64,000 nucleotides of DNA from Deltaproteobacteria bacterium. GTDB taxonomy: Bacteria > UBA10199 > JACPAL01. A program made the translations under genes and the position numbers. Below, in pieces: positions 1 through 14,100 of the stretch. The first letter of the stretch is position 1. Each line of letters begins with the position of its first letter. Under the pieces are notes generated by a model. It was not told the DNA's origin. It saw nothing but the letters and a program-made list of their open reading frames with translations, and did no database searches. The stretch spans positions 211,186 through 275,185 of the forward strand of contig JACPAK010000003.1 of the NCBI GenBank assembly GCA_016180845.1, given 5' to 3'.

Positions 1-3000
1 CAGCTCCCACAACGGATGCCTCGGCCGGGAGAAACGGTCGATGTCGATGTCTATATCAATCCGCCGGAAGAGGAAGAGCATCGGAACCTCTTCAGCTTTA
101 ATTTCAGTGTCGGTTACGACACAGCAGCACTGCGCTATGAGCGGGTGATCCAGCCTGCAAGTGCGAGTGACTTCAATGGATATGCCCCTGTGAATCCCGA
201 AAACGGCACGGTGACCATTATCAGTTCCACCACCGAAGAGGTGCCTGTCCCCGACACCTCGCGGGGCCTCCATGTCGCAACGATCCAATTCACGGTGCTC
301 GGTTCAGCTGATACCACTGTCACCGGCCACAGCAATCGACTCGCCTACTATGATCAGGGGGGACAGGGGTTTGGTGAGGATACCGACATGACCGTCGCCG
401 ATCATGCGAGACGCGACAACACAGGAAGCGGAATCCTCCGTTTAAGACCGATTACGACAGAGGGATTCTTCGCTTGGATACCAGAGAGTTTCCTGATCGA
501 GGCGCCAGCGATAAACGACAGCCTTACTGGTGTCTCCCAGGTCAGTGTCAGGACTGTTCAGACAGCGGCGACCGACATCACCGATTACAGTGGGAGTATG
601 ACATTAAGCACCGTCTCCGGCGGAGGGGATGGTGTCCTCATTATCGGTGGTGGTGCTGAGGGTCGGTTTGGGGTCTCAGGCACACCCGGAACGGCGGAAC
701 TCAAGGTCGAGCTGCCGGGGCTCCCGGCCACAACCGCGATCGAGGATATCAAGGTTCGAACCGCACGGTATGAACCGACACTCCCTGCTGTCACCCGTGT
801 TGTTCCCGACGATCTGAATTTGTCCTTAAGCTGGCTCGGGGAGGAGAACGGTTTCCAGCGGACCCGTATCCGTACGATCTGGGATATCCCGGATAATAGC
901 GCGAACGTTGAACTGACCGACCGGATGACCTGCAGTATCCCTCCCACTGTCACGGATGGACGTGAGATCAGTGAATGTTATGTCACAGCGGTTGCCAATG
1001 TCTTCGAAGGAGATGTCCTGGATGACACCTTCGATGTTGCGGTCAGCGGTGCTGGGGTCAGTCAGACCGCGTCGGTCAGGTATACTAATGACCCTCAAGG
1101 GATCAACTCGCTCTATATCTCGATTCCGGCCGAGATTGCGTCACTCACAACAAACGACATCGCGCTGTTGCCCGTTTCCTCAGGTTCTTTGGGAACCGGC
1201 TCGCAGACCGCAGTCGTCTCAAATGTCATGCGACAGTACCGGCAAACTGTGCCGCTTACGATCTGGGCGATCGACACCGAGGAAAACCGGATCGATGTGA
1301 CCGATGTCGATGTCGCCCGCACAAGTCTCACAAGTGACAACGATTTACAGGTGGAGATTGATCAAGACTGCGATGATAATCCGGACACTGTCGACCCGTG
1401 CGCCCGCGCGCTCGCCTCGACCGATGCCGATGGGATCCTCCTCCATGCGGAGTGGGGAGGACAAATAGCCAACAACCCTGTCATCGTTGATATCCCGCCA
1501 CAAACGGTCCGTGTGACCGGTTGCGATCAGGACCTGGCAGCAAGTGCAACAGACATCGCGGCCCGTGTTTTAGGACTGATCCCCTCAACAACCCTCGGTG
1601 TTGAGCGGTGCACGGCACAGGATGCACAAGGGACCTGTATCAGTTGGTCCCCGGTCGAAGTCACATGCTCCATCGTTGGGGATGGAACTGACTTCGTCAA
1701 TCTCGATGCCGGGCCCTGCGTTGTCACTGTTAACGAAACGCTGCCGGCGTTTGGACGTTTCCAGGTTGCCCTCGATACCAACAACTTTTTGGGAATCCTG
1801 AATCAGACCTGTAAACGGGATGTTGTGACGCTCTCTGGACTCAACTACCTGCTCTACGAAGATTTCGATAGCGAGTTTGAGACCGCCGTTCGGGAGACTG
1901 GGAACCTGCTCTCGCAGATCGAGGGAAGGGTCGGAACCTATCAACGAGCACGCCTTGTAATGCAGGCGGTCTGGTCCGATGGTGAGTCGCGCGGGATGGA
2001 CGACTACGTAGCCGCCGACCAGATCGACGGGATTACTATCCTCGCGAATGCAACTCCCTTCGGCGTCGCGGCGAATCCAACCTTGGGATGGCCCGAGTCG
2101 CTGAGGCTCACACCGTTTGATGATGACATCGGGACGATCACGAAAACCTTTGAACCACCGGTCGTTGTTTCCGGTTTCACCTCAGAGATGACCCTGACTA
2201 TAGAAGATACACCGATCGATATCACCGAGATTGTTCTTTCCGGCCGGGGTGCTGAAATCAATAACGGAGATATCTCACGCGGCGACGAGTTCTTTGATGG
2301 GACCTTCAGTGGGCCGATCGATCAACGGGCCATTTTACGCGCCGTCGCGACCTTCCGGGATAGGACACGTTATGAGCTCCTGGACACCAATGGCGATCAG
2401 GTCTTTAGCACCCCGGATCCCTTCCTCAATTTCACAGCGGCAGAAAGGTGGTTCACAGGCATCACGCCACCGAGCCCCCTCCCACGCGCGATCGATTTTG
2501 TGACCCCTGATTCCGATGACTCCAGCCAATCGAGTCGTGGGGAGCTCGAACTGAAATTAAACGGCGCCACCGATATCGGTGTACAGATCCTTCAAGATGC
2601 CACCGCGACATTCGATCAGACCGATGACCCATTCAATCTCGCCGCGAATTTGACACCGGCGATTTGGCATGTCGATCTCGGTTTTGAAGATGGAAGATTC
2701 ATCGCACCACAGACAGACGCCTTTAACGTCGACGTCCGCGCGAATCTGCCAAGGGATCTGAAGGTCTTTCAACTGACCCTGACTTACGACCCCTCGGTCA
2801 TCCAGATCGATTCCCCCTCCTTCACACCGAGCGTGAGTGTCCCGAGCTCTTCCTCGACCTCTACCGCCGGCGGAAGGGAGACACTCTCACTCACAGCGAG
2901 CTACGACGGTGCGATTGCTGCAGGAACCAACCAGCCTCTGGGTCAACTTCATTTCAATGTCCTAAACAAGACGACTGGGACCCGTTGGACGGAGTTGACC

Positions 3001-5139
3001 GGTGCCTCCGTTTTGACCGTCGATGAACCGGGGTGTGGTCCGGCTGCCCCCTCACTTTGCAACGTTGAGCATCGAGAAGATCTCGTCGCGGGGCGTGGGT
3101 ATGTCGATCCGCACAACGCAAAGAACCTCGATGGGGTCTTCGGTGGCACTGACACCAATGGCGATGGGGTAATCAACGCAGATGATACGGGTGTCGTCTA
3201 CTTCAGTGGTGGTGATATCGGTGTGATCCTTGATTGTCTCAGCTTCGGAGTCGGTACCGGTCAATGCACGGCGACCCAAGGGCTCGGGGCCGACCTCGAA
3301 GGGATCGGAAACAGACTCAATGCCGACGATATCGGCTATGGTCTCCAGGCGACTGTCGGACGATTCCAGTTCTTTGATATCGACCTCGATCCAGATCTCG
3401 TTGGTGGCACCGGACACTATGTCCTCTCGACCCACATGCAGGATATCCGAAACCAGGATGTGGTCTCCGGAGTTGACGTCCAGTTTTCTGTCTCCGGCTC
3501 AGCCAGAAACGATCTGACACTCGAGGTGGCTGACTTGATCGAAAACTCCCCAAATACAGGTATCGTTCCAACGTTGGATTCAAATTATTACCGTACACCT
3601 CTTGAGACAGAGTTTAGCGACACGATCACCGCAACAGTCCTCTACCGTTTTCATTACATGGTTGGTAGCACCCCGGGGGTCAATGAACTCCAGGTCACAC
3701 GATCCTTTGAGGTTATCGGATCAGGTGGCGATCTCCCTTGTGATGTTGCCGGTGACACCTGTCCTTCAGGCCGTGCCTGTATCGCAGGACGTTGTGCCGA
3801 TGTGGAGTGTACTGCTGACGACCAGTGTTCCGGTGCCACACCGCGATGCGATCTCTCGACCAACAGCTGCGTCGCTGCCTGCACGGGAACCGATCTGTGG
3901 GATGGATCGCGATGCATCGCCGCGACAGAGTGTCAGACACCACCTCGTAGTGCTGCAGCCGGTCTCTGCAGCTGCACAAACGCCGGTGAGGTTTGGGATG
4001 GAAGGCGCTGCATCCCCGCTGACGATTGCGACTCACCACCCCGCACACTGATTGGAACGATCTGTAGTTGCCCCGGTGATAGTTTCTATGATGGGACCGC
4101 CTGCGTCCCGACCACTGAATGTCGAGGTGGCGAGGTGCTCGGCGACGCTTGCGTCTGTCCCGGCGGGATGGAGTTTTCCGGAGACGTTTGCACCGTTTCG
4201 AACAACCCTCCGACCCTTGAGATTACCCCGGTCGTGATTGAGGCGCGTGCCGGTCAGCTCACAGAATTTTCCGTGATCGGTTCCGACCTCGATGAAGACC
4301 CCGTTTTGGTCACGATGGTCACAACGAATGAAAGTGGAATCCTTCTCCCCGATGATGTCGGTGCCACGCGGATACTCGATGAGGGTGCAACAGCCCCCAA
4401 CACCTACACCTTCCGCTGGACACCAGACGTTGATCACCAAGGGAACACCTATCGGTTTGAGTTCACCGGGTCCGATGGTCGAGGAGGCAGTTCAGACCCT
4501 GCCGTCGCCACAATCGAGGTTGGTGTCCCAGCCGCAGGAGAATTGGTTAGCTTGGCACCGATCCAGTTTGCGTTGACGGAAGGGACGCCACCGACCCAAG
4601 TCAATCTCTGGGATCAGAATTGGTGGGAGAGTGATCATCCCACAGACCCCCTCGCAGCCGATGGGACCTACAATGGAGAGTTCTTCAAGGTCAGCTCGAC
4701 CGGCGACAAGACAGTCACGGTCAGCATCCCGAATTCGACCGCGACACGCGCCGGAGAGGTGAATGTCACCGGGACTGTTTCCAGAGTCTATGTCGTCACG
4801 AATGTCCCCGATCTCTTCCTCCCTCCCGGTGAGGATAAGGTCGATCTCGGCTTCTTCACCTTCTTTGTCGATAGTGACGGACGTCCTGTTGATCCAACTC
4901 CCGGCTCTGTCCGATATAGTCACGGTGGTATACCGATCCCATCCCCCTTCAGCGGACCGACGCCACTTGAGACGGGGATCTACTACCAGACCATCCGTGT
5001 CCCGGATGAGGGATTCGATGGCGCCTCTCATACACTCGAAGTCACCGTCGTTGGACCCGGAGTGACCCCCGGTTCGGATACATTTAATGCCATTCGACCT
5101 GCTGATCCCCTCGTTGTCTCACCTGGCTCCGCCGGCATT
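1..5139 (+). repeat. Super-repeat copy 1 of the giant protein gene
   Basis: Copy 1 is taken from the edge codon cag ctc cca caa, which aligns with caa ctc ccg caa at 5140. It holds cohesin-like module, Ig-like segments, second cohesin-like module (about 2660), dockerin-like segment (about 3120-3350), Cys-rich module (about 3736-4200) and a cadherin/Ig-like segment (about 4200-4520). It is closest to copy 2. Confidence 0.75.
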
Positions 5140-8100
5140 CAACTCCCGCAAGAGACAATCGTCCCCGGAGAAAATTTTGATGTCGACGTCTATGTGAATA
5201 TCTCCGATCAGCCGAATCTCTTTGGTATTGATCTGACAGTCACCTATGAAGCCCCCGCCATTCAGTGTGCCGGTGTCGATCTCGGTTCTGACATCTCAAG
5301 CTTCAACCCCTACCGCGCCTGTGACCGAACGAGTGGGACTATCAATCTGATTACCTCGGGAATGACTGCAGAAACCGATGAGGATGGTGACGGCATCATG
5401 CATGTCGCCAGGATTCATTTTGAGTCAGACGACAACTGGCCAGAAACGGGTCGAACAGCCTTTGACATTTCCGGAACCATTAATCGTCTCGAATCCAACG
5501 TCAGTGGGAGCGCCACGACCTTTGCCAGTAGTCAACCGATGGTGGTCGCTGATCATGATGGTCAGTCTGACGATGGAAGGGGAGAGATCCGATTCGATCC
5601 GATCCAATCGCTCGGTTTCTTCGCCTGGGCTGGGGAGAGTTTCTTGATCAAGGCGACCGAAATCTCCCCAGAGCTCGACGGAAACTCCCAGCTCGAGGTT
5701 CGAGTGATCGAAACAGAAAGGACAGACGTCGTCACCTATAATCGTCCACGACACAACCCCTCCTCCACACCGATCCTCACCCCGATAGGCGGCTCAGGGA
5801 TTGACGTGATGAATGCGGCGCTGGGAACTTATGAGGTCAGCGCGAATGGTACCAGACTATTCAACGCAACACTTCCCGGTTTTTCCACAATCGGACCGAT
5901 CGGGATCAAGGGGGCAGTGTATAGTCCTGCAGCGGTATTCAACCCGGCAACCCCTGCAGCTGGTGGTATCCGAATCGCAGCGGATGATCCGGTACTCCAG
6001 CCCCTCGTCTCTCCAAGAGGGGGCTATCAGAGGACACGCATCCGGACCTTCTGGAGGATCCCGGGAAGCGATTCAGAAATTGAATTGACAGAGAGGATGA
6101 ATTGCACCGTCGCAGCGGGAAGCACAGGTCAGACCCTTCCGGCGCTTGGCCCCTGTTGGGTTGGCCCCACACCGGCCGGCGGTGGTGGCCTGATCCTCCC
6201 GACAGACCGTTCTTTTAACGTCGCTGTCAAAAATACGTCGCTTGGGGTCGATGGAATCTTCAGAATCTCATCGCCCGCTGATGCACGGCCTGTCAGTATC
6301 ACCGATCTGGTCCTTTCAGTCCCGGCCGAGATTACCTCGACAAACGATCCGACCACCCCTCTCGCGGCGATGAGCAGCACTGCCTTGGGAGTCACCTCTT
6401 TGAACGCAGAGGTTGGAAATGTGCTGCGGCAATACCAGCAGAGGGTTCCGATCACCGCATGGGCGATCACCACGGAGGAAGGCGGCGTTCATAAGAAAAT
6501 GATGATCACCGATATCATTGCCCGTGACCTCTCTGTCACTGGAGATACCGATGCGATCGGAATTATCGCAGACTGTGATCCTGGGGCACCCGATTATCTC
6601 TGTATCGAGGCGGTTCAAAATGGCACCGCCTATCTCGAAACGACCTTCGGCGGCGTCCCTGTCCGTCAAGAGGTGATCGTCGATATCCCGACACCGGCAT
6701 TTAGTGTGACCGGTTGTAACGATCTCGCGGCAAGTGCAGTAGATATCGCAAGAGAGGCGCTCGAACTATCGACCGTAACGACCCTTGAGATCACACGCGA
6801 CAATGGCACACCGGTCGATGTCACCTGTACAGTTGAAGAGGGGGGAGACTTCGTCGGGCTCGTCAGTGATGCTGGAAGTTTTGTCACGACAGGCGAAGAG
6901 GGCCCCTGCAATCTGAAAGTGAAATCCCCTCTCGCTTCATTCGGTTCATTCAAGGTCAAGATCGATCCCGACGGGTTCCTTGGGATCCCTGTCCAGTATT
7001 GTGAGCGGGATGTTGTCACCCTCTCCGACCTGAACTTCCTGCTCTATGAAGATTTTGATGGCCCGTTTGCCTCCGCGATGATGGAGATCGGCAACAAACT
7101 CTCGCAGGTCGAGGCGAGGGCAGACACCTATCAACAGGGACGTTTGATCGCCCACGCGATCTGGTCAGATGGTGAATCACGCGGGATGAGGGACTACCTG
7201 ACGCTCGACAGGTTCACATCAGCCCCTGCCGTGGCTGATATCGCAACAACGTCGTTTACCGGTAGCAGCGGGTGGCCAAACGGTTATCGGCTTGTCCCAC
7301 AGAATCCCGGTGACTACCGCTATGAGAGGAGTTTCGAGGAAGGAGAAGTGGTCACCCCCTTCACCTCATCGATCGATGTCGTCGTCGAGGAGAGACCGAT
7401 TGATATCACCGAGATCGTTCTTTCCGGCCGGGGTGCTGAAATCAATAACGGAGATATCTCACGCGGCGGCGAGTTCTTTGATGGGACCTTCAGCGGATTA
7501 GCAGGTCAAGGAGCCAGGTTGAGGGCTGTCGCTACATTCAAAGACCGGACCCGATTTGACCTGATGAACGAGAGTGGGGTCCAGATTTTCAGTGACTTTC
7601 TCGAATTGACCGCGGCCGAGAAATGGTTCCCCGGTCTCGATGACAGCCGACCCACCCCACTTCCGAGGGCAATCGACTTTGTCACGCCGATCGATGGAGA
7701 TTTCGGTCGATCAACACGTGGCGAACTCCAGCTAAACCTGAACGGCGCCACCGATATCGGGGTTCTGATCCCGGATCAGGATGCCATCTCTGGTCAGGAT
7801 TCCGATGGAAATACACTTGTAGCCTTCAGTCAAACCGATGTGGAAAAGTTCAACCTCGCCGCAAACCTTTTGGCTGACGAGTGGCAGGTCGACCTCGGTG
7901 ACGCGAACGGACGATTTATTGCGGTCCAGAGTGGCAGCAGCTTTATGGTCCCGGTCCGTGTGAACATCCCCGCCGGAAACGACCTGAGGGTCATGCAATT
8001 GACCCTCTACTATGACACGCGTGTCATCCGCGTAACAGATCCGGTCTTTACCTCATCTGTGACCGATCCCTCTTCCTATTCAACGATTCCGCCGGCATCC

Positions 8101-11100
8101 GGAAGTTTCATCGAAACATTACTGGTCACGGCAAACTACAGACTCGGCGCCGGCAATGATCTATCGTTGGGGACACTGCATTTCACCCCGGTGAAAGATG
8201 CGGTTGGTCCCCGATGGACAACGCTGACCGGCCAAGCGATCCTGACCGACTCCTCCCGGACAGAACATACCGATGCTGATCTCCCCGCAGGGAGGGGATT
8301 TGTCGATCCGCATAGTGCCCCGAATCTCGATGGAGGACCACCCAGCGGTGACGGCACCGTCTTCAGTGGCCCCGATATTGTCGTGATCCTCGATTGTCTC
8401 GATCCGACAACACCTGCTGAACGATGCACGTCAGCTCAACGAACCGACGCGAACTTGAATCAGGACGACGGACTGAAGGCCTCCGATCTCGGATATGGAT
8501 TGCAAGCGACCGTGGGACGATTCCACTTCCCCGAAATCGATCTCGATCCAAATCCCGATGACGACCCGACTACCGACGACACCGGTCACTACACCCTGAG
8601 CACCCATCTCAAAGATGTACGCAATAGTGATGTCACAAGCGGTGTCGATATCGCCTTCACCGCCCGCGCCGGACACCCGGAAAACAGTGTAAGTCTTGGG
8701 AGCTCTGAGATCTCGACCCCCAATAGACTCACTAATTTCTACGAAACTACCTTTTCGACAGACTATAATGATACCATCACCGTCGACGTCGCCTACACCT
8801 TCCACTACCGTGTGGGTCCCGAGACACGCGATAACCTCGTCACCTTCACAAAGAGCTTCGAGGTGGAAGGCCCCAGGGGTGATCTCCCTTGTGATGAGGC
8901 CGGGGATACCTGCCCCTCAGGTCGCGCCTGTATCGCAGGTCGTTGTGCCGATGTTGCATGCACCGCTGACGACCAATGTTCCGCAGAAACACCGCGATGC
9001 GATCTCTCGACCAACAGCTGCGTCGCCGCTTGCAGTGGAACTAATTTGTGGGATGGAAGTCAATGTATCGCCGCAACAGAGTGTCAGACACCACCTCGTA
9101 CCGCTGCGGGAGGTCTTTGCAGATGTACCGACACCGGTGAGGTCTGGGATGGGACAAATTGTATTGCCACTGATGCCTGTGATGCACCTCGTTCTGTCGT
9201 CGGGACTCTCTGTGTCTGCCCTAGTGACCAGTTCTGGGATGGAACGAGTGGCTGCGTATCCGAAACAAGTTGTACCGATGACGGTGGAACAGTCGTCGGG
9301 GATCATTGCGACTGCCCCGGCGATCAGGTTTGGGATCGAACGGAATGTGTGCTGCCGAACATCTCACCAACCTTCATGGAACCGACACAACTCCGTTACG
9401 ACGTCTCCTTGCAAGACGCGGTCACCTTCACCGTTCGGGCGACCGATTCGAATGGGGACAGGGTAAGTCTCTCGCGCATCGACACCGACCTGCTGATCCC
9501 CGCAGGCCCCGAAGACGCCTTTAGACTGATCGATCCGGATCCTGAGGGTCGTTCGGATCATGGAACATTCTCCTGGACACCGACCGATGCCGCCACTCAT
9601 GTGGGACCGCACACCGTCCGATTCTCGGCCCAAGACCTGCGTGCCGATGGCTCGGCTCGAGGAACGCCGACAACACTCGAGGTCACGATCGATGTCGATA
9701 ATGGCGTGATCCCCGGTGAAGGGGTCACTGGCGCGCATATCGTTTTTACCCCGACAAGGACACCCGCCGATCCCAATCTGAACCCCAGCCTCTGGGAGGG
9801 GATCTGGTGGGAAGAGACAGGGGAAGGAGACCCTGTCGGAATCTATTCCGGAAAAATCTTTGACCTGGGCTTCCCGGGAACGGAGTCGATCTCAGCCAAG
9901 GCAAACGGTGGGACGACGTTCGAGTCTAATTCACTGAATGTTACCGTCGCCACGGAGGCCAAACGAGGAAAGCTGATCCTCGCACGTCCCGAGGTCTATC
10001 CTGAGAATCCCCCGGCAACTTCCTCGGTCCAGGCGTTCGCGCTGGTAACCGATGACTTTGGGAGACCGTATCGAGGAACAAGGGTCATCAGCGCGGGTGC
10101 CGACGGTGGCCATGGCTCTGTCACCCTCACCGCAACAGACTACCCCGGCATCTTCTCCGGTACCCTGACACTGACAGGATTTCCGGAGGCGGGCGAGGAC
10201 GACGAAACGATATCGGTCCGACTGCTCGACGGCACAACAAAACTGACGAGTATCACCAACCCCGCCACGACCGAAAGCCAGTCTCTTGTTTTGAAACAAA
10301 TCGTCTCACCACTGACACTCGACTCCGGTCAGATCGGGATGGAGCTCCCGACCCGTTCGTACGCCGCGGGAGAGAGTTTCAATGTCCCGATCACCGTCGA
10401 TACCGCCGGTCATGGGGTGATCTCTGCAACGATCGATTTTACCTATAACTCCAATGCGCTGGAGCTTGTCCCTGCCGCGGATGGTTATATGATCAGTGTC
10501 GCCTCGGGATTTGACCCGATTGCAAACCCGGCACCCCCTCCTCTCTCTGACTCTGCCTCGGTGGCGCTCGTCGCCGCATCGGCAGCGAACCAACTGACCA
10601 CTGGTGGCACCCTCATGACGCTCCACTTCCGCGTGAAATCGGGAGAACTCCCACCTTCGATCGCCTTCTCCGCCAATGCGAGGAGGGGATTCAAATACTT
10701 GGATCCGTCATCAGGAGAGGAGATCGATATTTCAACGGGGGCTGGGGCTGATCTCCGAGTCGCCGATCGGACCGGTTATGTCACTGGCCAGACCTCAGGG
10801 ACGATGAGTCTCATCAACACCGAACTTCGTGAGATCTTCGCCTATGCCAGGGATTCTGAACTGACCAGTTCCTCGATTAGCTCCCTCATGGCCGCCCTCC
10901 CGAACAGCATGAAGCGGACCTCCGTGGCGATCTACAAGGTCCAGAACAATGGGCTTCTCAGCACAGTCCCGACGAGCTCTGCAACCTGCACCAGTGCGAA
11001 TGGAGGAGTGAACGCAACAAACTGCGGCACCATCACCGCCAATAATGTCAGCGGACGGACCGATACACTGACGGTCAGTTACAGCGAGGGCGGAATCACC

Positions 11101-14100
11101 AAAACGAACTCGAACCTCCAGATCCGAAACGAGCGTATTTCAAACTCCTCTGATCTGAGTGATCAAGAAATCACCCTCGATGCAGATCTCGATCTCACGC
11201 TGAACCCTGCGACCCGTATCTACGAAGCGACTCTGAATAAACTCAACCCACTCGGGATCTACCCGAAGGTCCACCTCTATGTCTCCTGGCAGGAAGATAC
11301 GGGCGACCCACGACTCGATCTGACCGAGTATGCCAAAACCCAATTTGTCTCCAGAAGCCCGACAATCTGCTCGGTCAGCGGTGGGATTGTTCGGATCATC
11401 GCGGACAGAGGGACCTGCGTGATCAGGGTCTTCGGAAGGGCGGTGCCCGATGTCGTGCTGACTGTCTCCGGAATGCCAGATTCATCACCATTCACACCAC
11501 AGTTAAGCGTCCCGGCCCATGTCACGATGCAATCGGTTGCCTCGCCAGTCACGCTCGGAACCCCTGATAACATCGATCAGACCACAACAGCTCAGGCCCA
11601 GGTCTTGAATACCTTTACGCATCTCTCCGATCGGGCACCCGTCACCGTCACGGCGGTCACGAGCAGTGGACGGTTTGATATCACCGAAGAACTTCGCTCC
11701 AGCAGAAGTCTCACGGTCGAGAATCCAAATATCGCAGACTTTACCTCAGCCACATCGACCCTGCTCACCCCGCGAACAACAGGGGTCTATACGGATCAAC
11801 ATGTCAGAGCGATAATCGGCGGGACGCTATACACGGCCAATTTCAATCTCGATATCAATGCCCCACCAACAACACTGACCGGTTGCGTCCCGATTGCGCG
11901 AAGTGAAGAAGACGCCGCCCATACGATCCGGGGATTGAATCCCTCGACAAGCCTCAGTGTCACCTATTCCGGGGGGACTGTTCCGACAGCCAATATCCGG
12001 TTCATCGTTCAAGAAGGGGCCGACCTGATCAAGACAAGGACGGTCACAAATCCGGATGGGACGACGACAACCCTTCTTCAGGATTCCAATGTCGTCGAAT
12101 CTGCCGGTGGTGACAGTGGTGGTCCGGTCACGATCCTGCTCGATGTCGCTTACCTCGGCCTGCCGGATCAGACCTGTCACCTCTTTGTGACGACACTGAC
12201 CGAGCTCTCACTACAAACCTACGAGGACTATGACCCGGCGATTGATCTCCCCCATTATACAGCAGCCGATGGACTCTTCCCGACCGATGCGGTCTCCTCC
12301 TCTACAATCTCCTTTATCGAAGGGCAGACGAATCAGCGGCAGAGACTCCGAGTCGTTGTCGAGGGGAGCTGGACTGATGGGACGAGAAGTTATCTCGGAC
12401 CAAACGAACTAACGCTCCTTGAGACCTCATTAGCCCCACCAAGCGCCGCGACATACACCGTCTCCTCTCCCCCGCCAGTCCCTGCGGATCACCCATCTCA
12501 TTGGCCCGATAGTTTCAGACTGACCGCGGGAACAGGATCGGAGAGCGGTGATCTCTCAGTCCAGATCAATCCCCCAGCGGTCGGATCGAGACTCGAGTCA
12601 TCACGACTGATCACAATCAATCCGGCTCCCATCTTGTTTAACCCGGCAGGAACGATTGTGCGTGGGAGCCACAGCTCGATCGGTAACGATCTGGAACAAG
12701 GGATTAACAATGATGAGATCGAAATTCTCAATGGCGACTCCCCCTTCGACGCCACACTGATGACCTACAGGGGTGATTCCCATTTCGTGACCGTTATCGG
12801 CCAGTTCACCGACGGGACGCGCATGAAACTGACAGGTCCGGGTGGTAATGTCGCCGAGCGATCTCTGCTCGACTTCGGCACCACAGACAACCCGATAGAC
12901 GAGATCGAGATGCCGCGAATGTCCGGAAGAACAACCTTGAGTCCCGTTATTGAGGCCTACAGCAACCGCTTTGGAGAGATCAGTGCCAGTGGCAATGGCG
13001 CCGTCTCGATCCCACTCCTGGTCAAGAACACCGGCTCTTCACTGCTTAAAAATCCGGACGGCACGGACCGAGGGTATCGGCTCGCGGTCAACCTCCAGCC
13101 TCGTGAGGGGGATCTTGATATCGGCCCGACCACGGGGCGATTCATCCCGGTCCTCGTACCCGGAGAAACAAATCCCCCACTCACCTTAAGACTCAACGCC
13201 GGCTCAGCCGAATTAAACACATTCGGGATTTCGTTGACCTACGACCCGCGTGTCCTGAAATTCAACCTCGCAGGGGCTTCATGGGCCGCCAGCATGAACG
13301 GCACCATCAACTCTGTCAGAACAGCGGACGTTAATACGGAGTGCAATCAAGCGACCGACAGCTCCTGCAATCTCCTCATCAGCGGCTCTGCAGGACCGGG
13401 TAAAACCGGGTTCGTTGAGATCATCACAGTCCCGATCCTTTCCGCCTCGAAGGGTGCTGAAAATCCCTGGTTTGAAATGACGGGAAGGGTCACAATTGTC
13501 GGCCGATCCGGAGGCTCAAACATCTACGTCAGTAACAATGCCGAGGTCATGGCTGCGAGGGGGCATGTGGACCCGGGTGGGATCAAAAATTACGCGAATG
13601 GACCGGGAGAGACAGCAGCTGTCTTCAACCCCTATGATATTGCGGCCCTCAAGGTGGATGCCGGCCTGAATCCGATCACCGAGATCACGATACCTCTGGC
13701 CGATCGCTATCCGGGGGCGCCGATCTCAGAATCTCTCGGTGATTATAATGGTAACGGGACGAACGGCTTTGACGTGAGCCTGGCCCTGCAGATCGACGCC
13801 CGCGCCTTCCATTTCACCTACCTGACACTGGAACCGACAACGACATTGGGTCAATACACCTTCAAGGCACGTCTCTTTAATAAGGATGGACTCCCCGTCT
13901 GTGTCCGGGAGGTCGGATTCTCCGTCGCCGATCCTGGCCCCGACGGGAATGAGATTACATTTGCCCAACCAACACCAACCACCTGCACACCGACAGCAGA
14001 GGTCTACGAGTCATCTGTGACTTTCAAGTACGACTCCACGCCGACCCTGCAGGCACGCGTCACGACAGGAACCGCAACTGGCGATAATGTCGTTGCGGTC

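Noticed and set aside
16..18. ATG at 16 as the start of the giant protein
   Set aside because: It lies inside a cohesin-like module aligned with three later copies, has no ribosome site, and the frame is open upstream to base 1.
3713..4048. Antisense ORFs in the Cys-rich modules of the giant gene
   Set aside because: They appear at the same place in repeated modules because of shared codon bias, and have no protein-like features.
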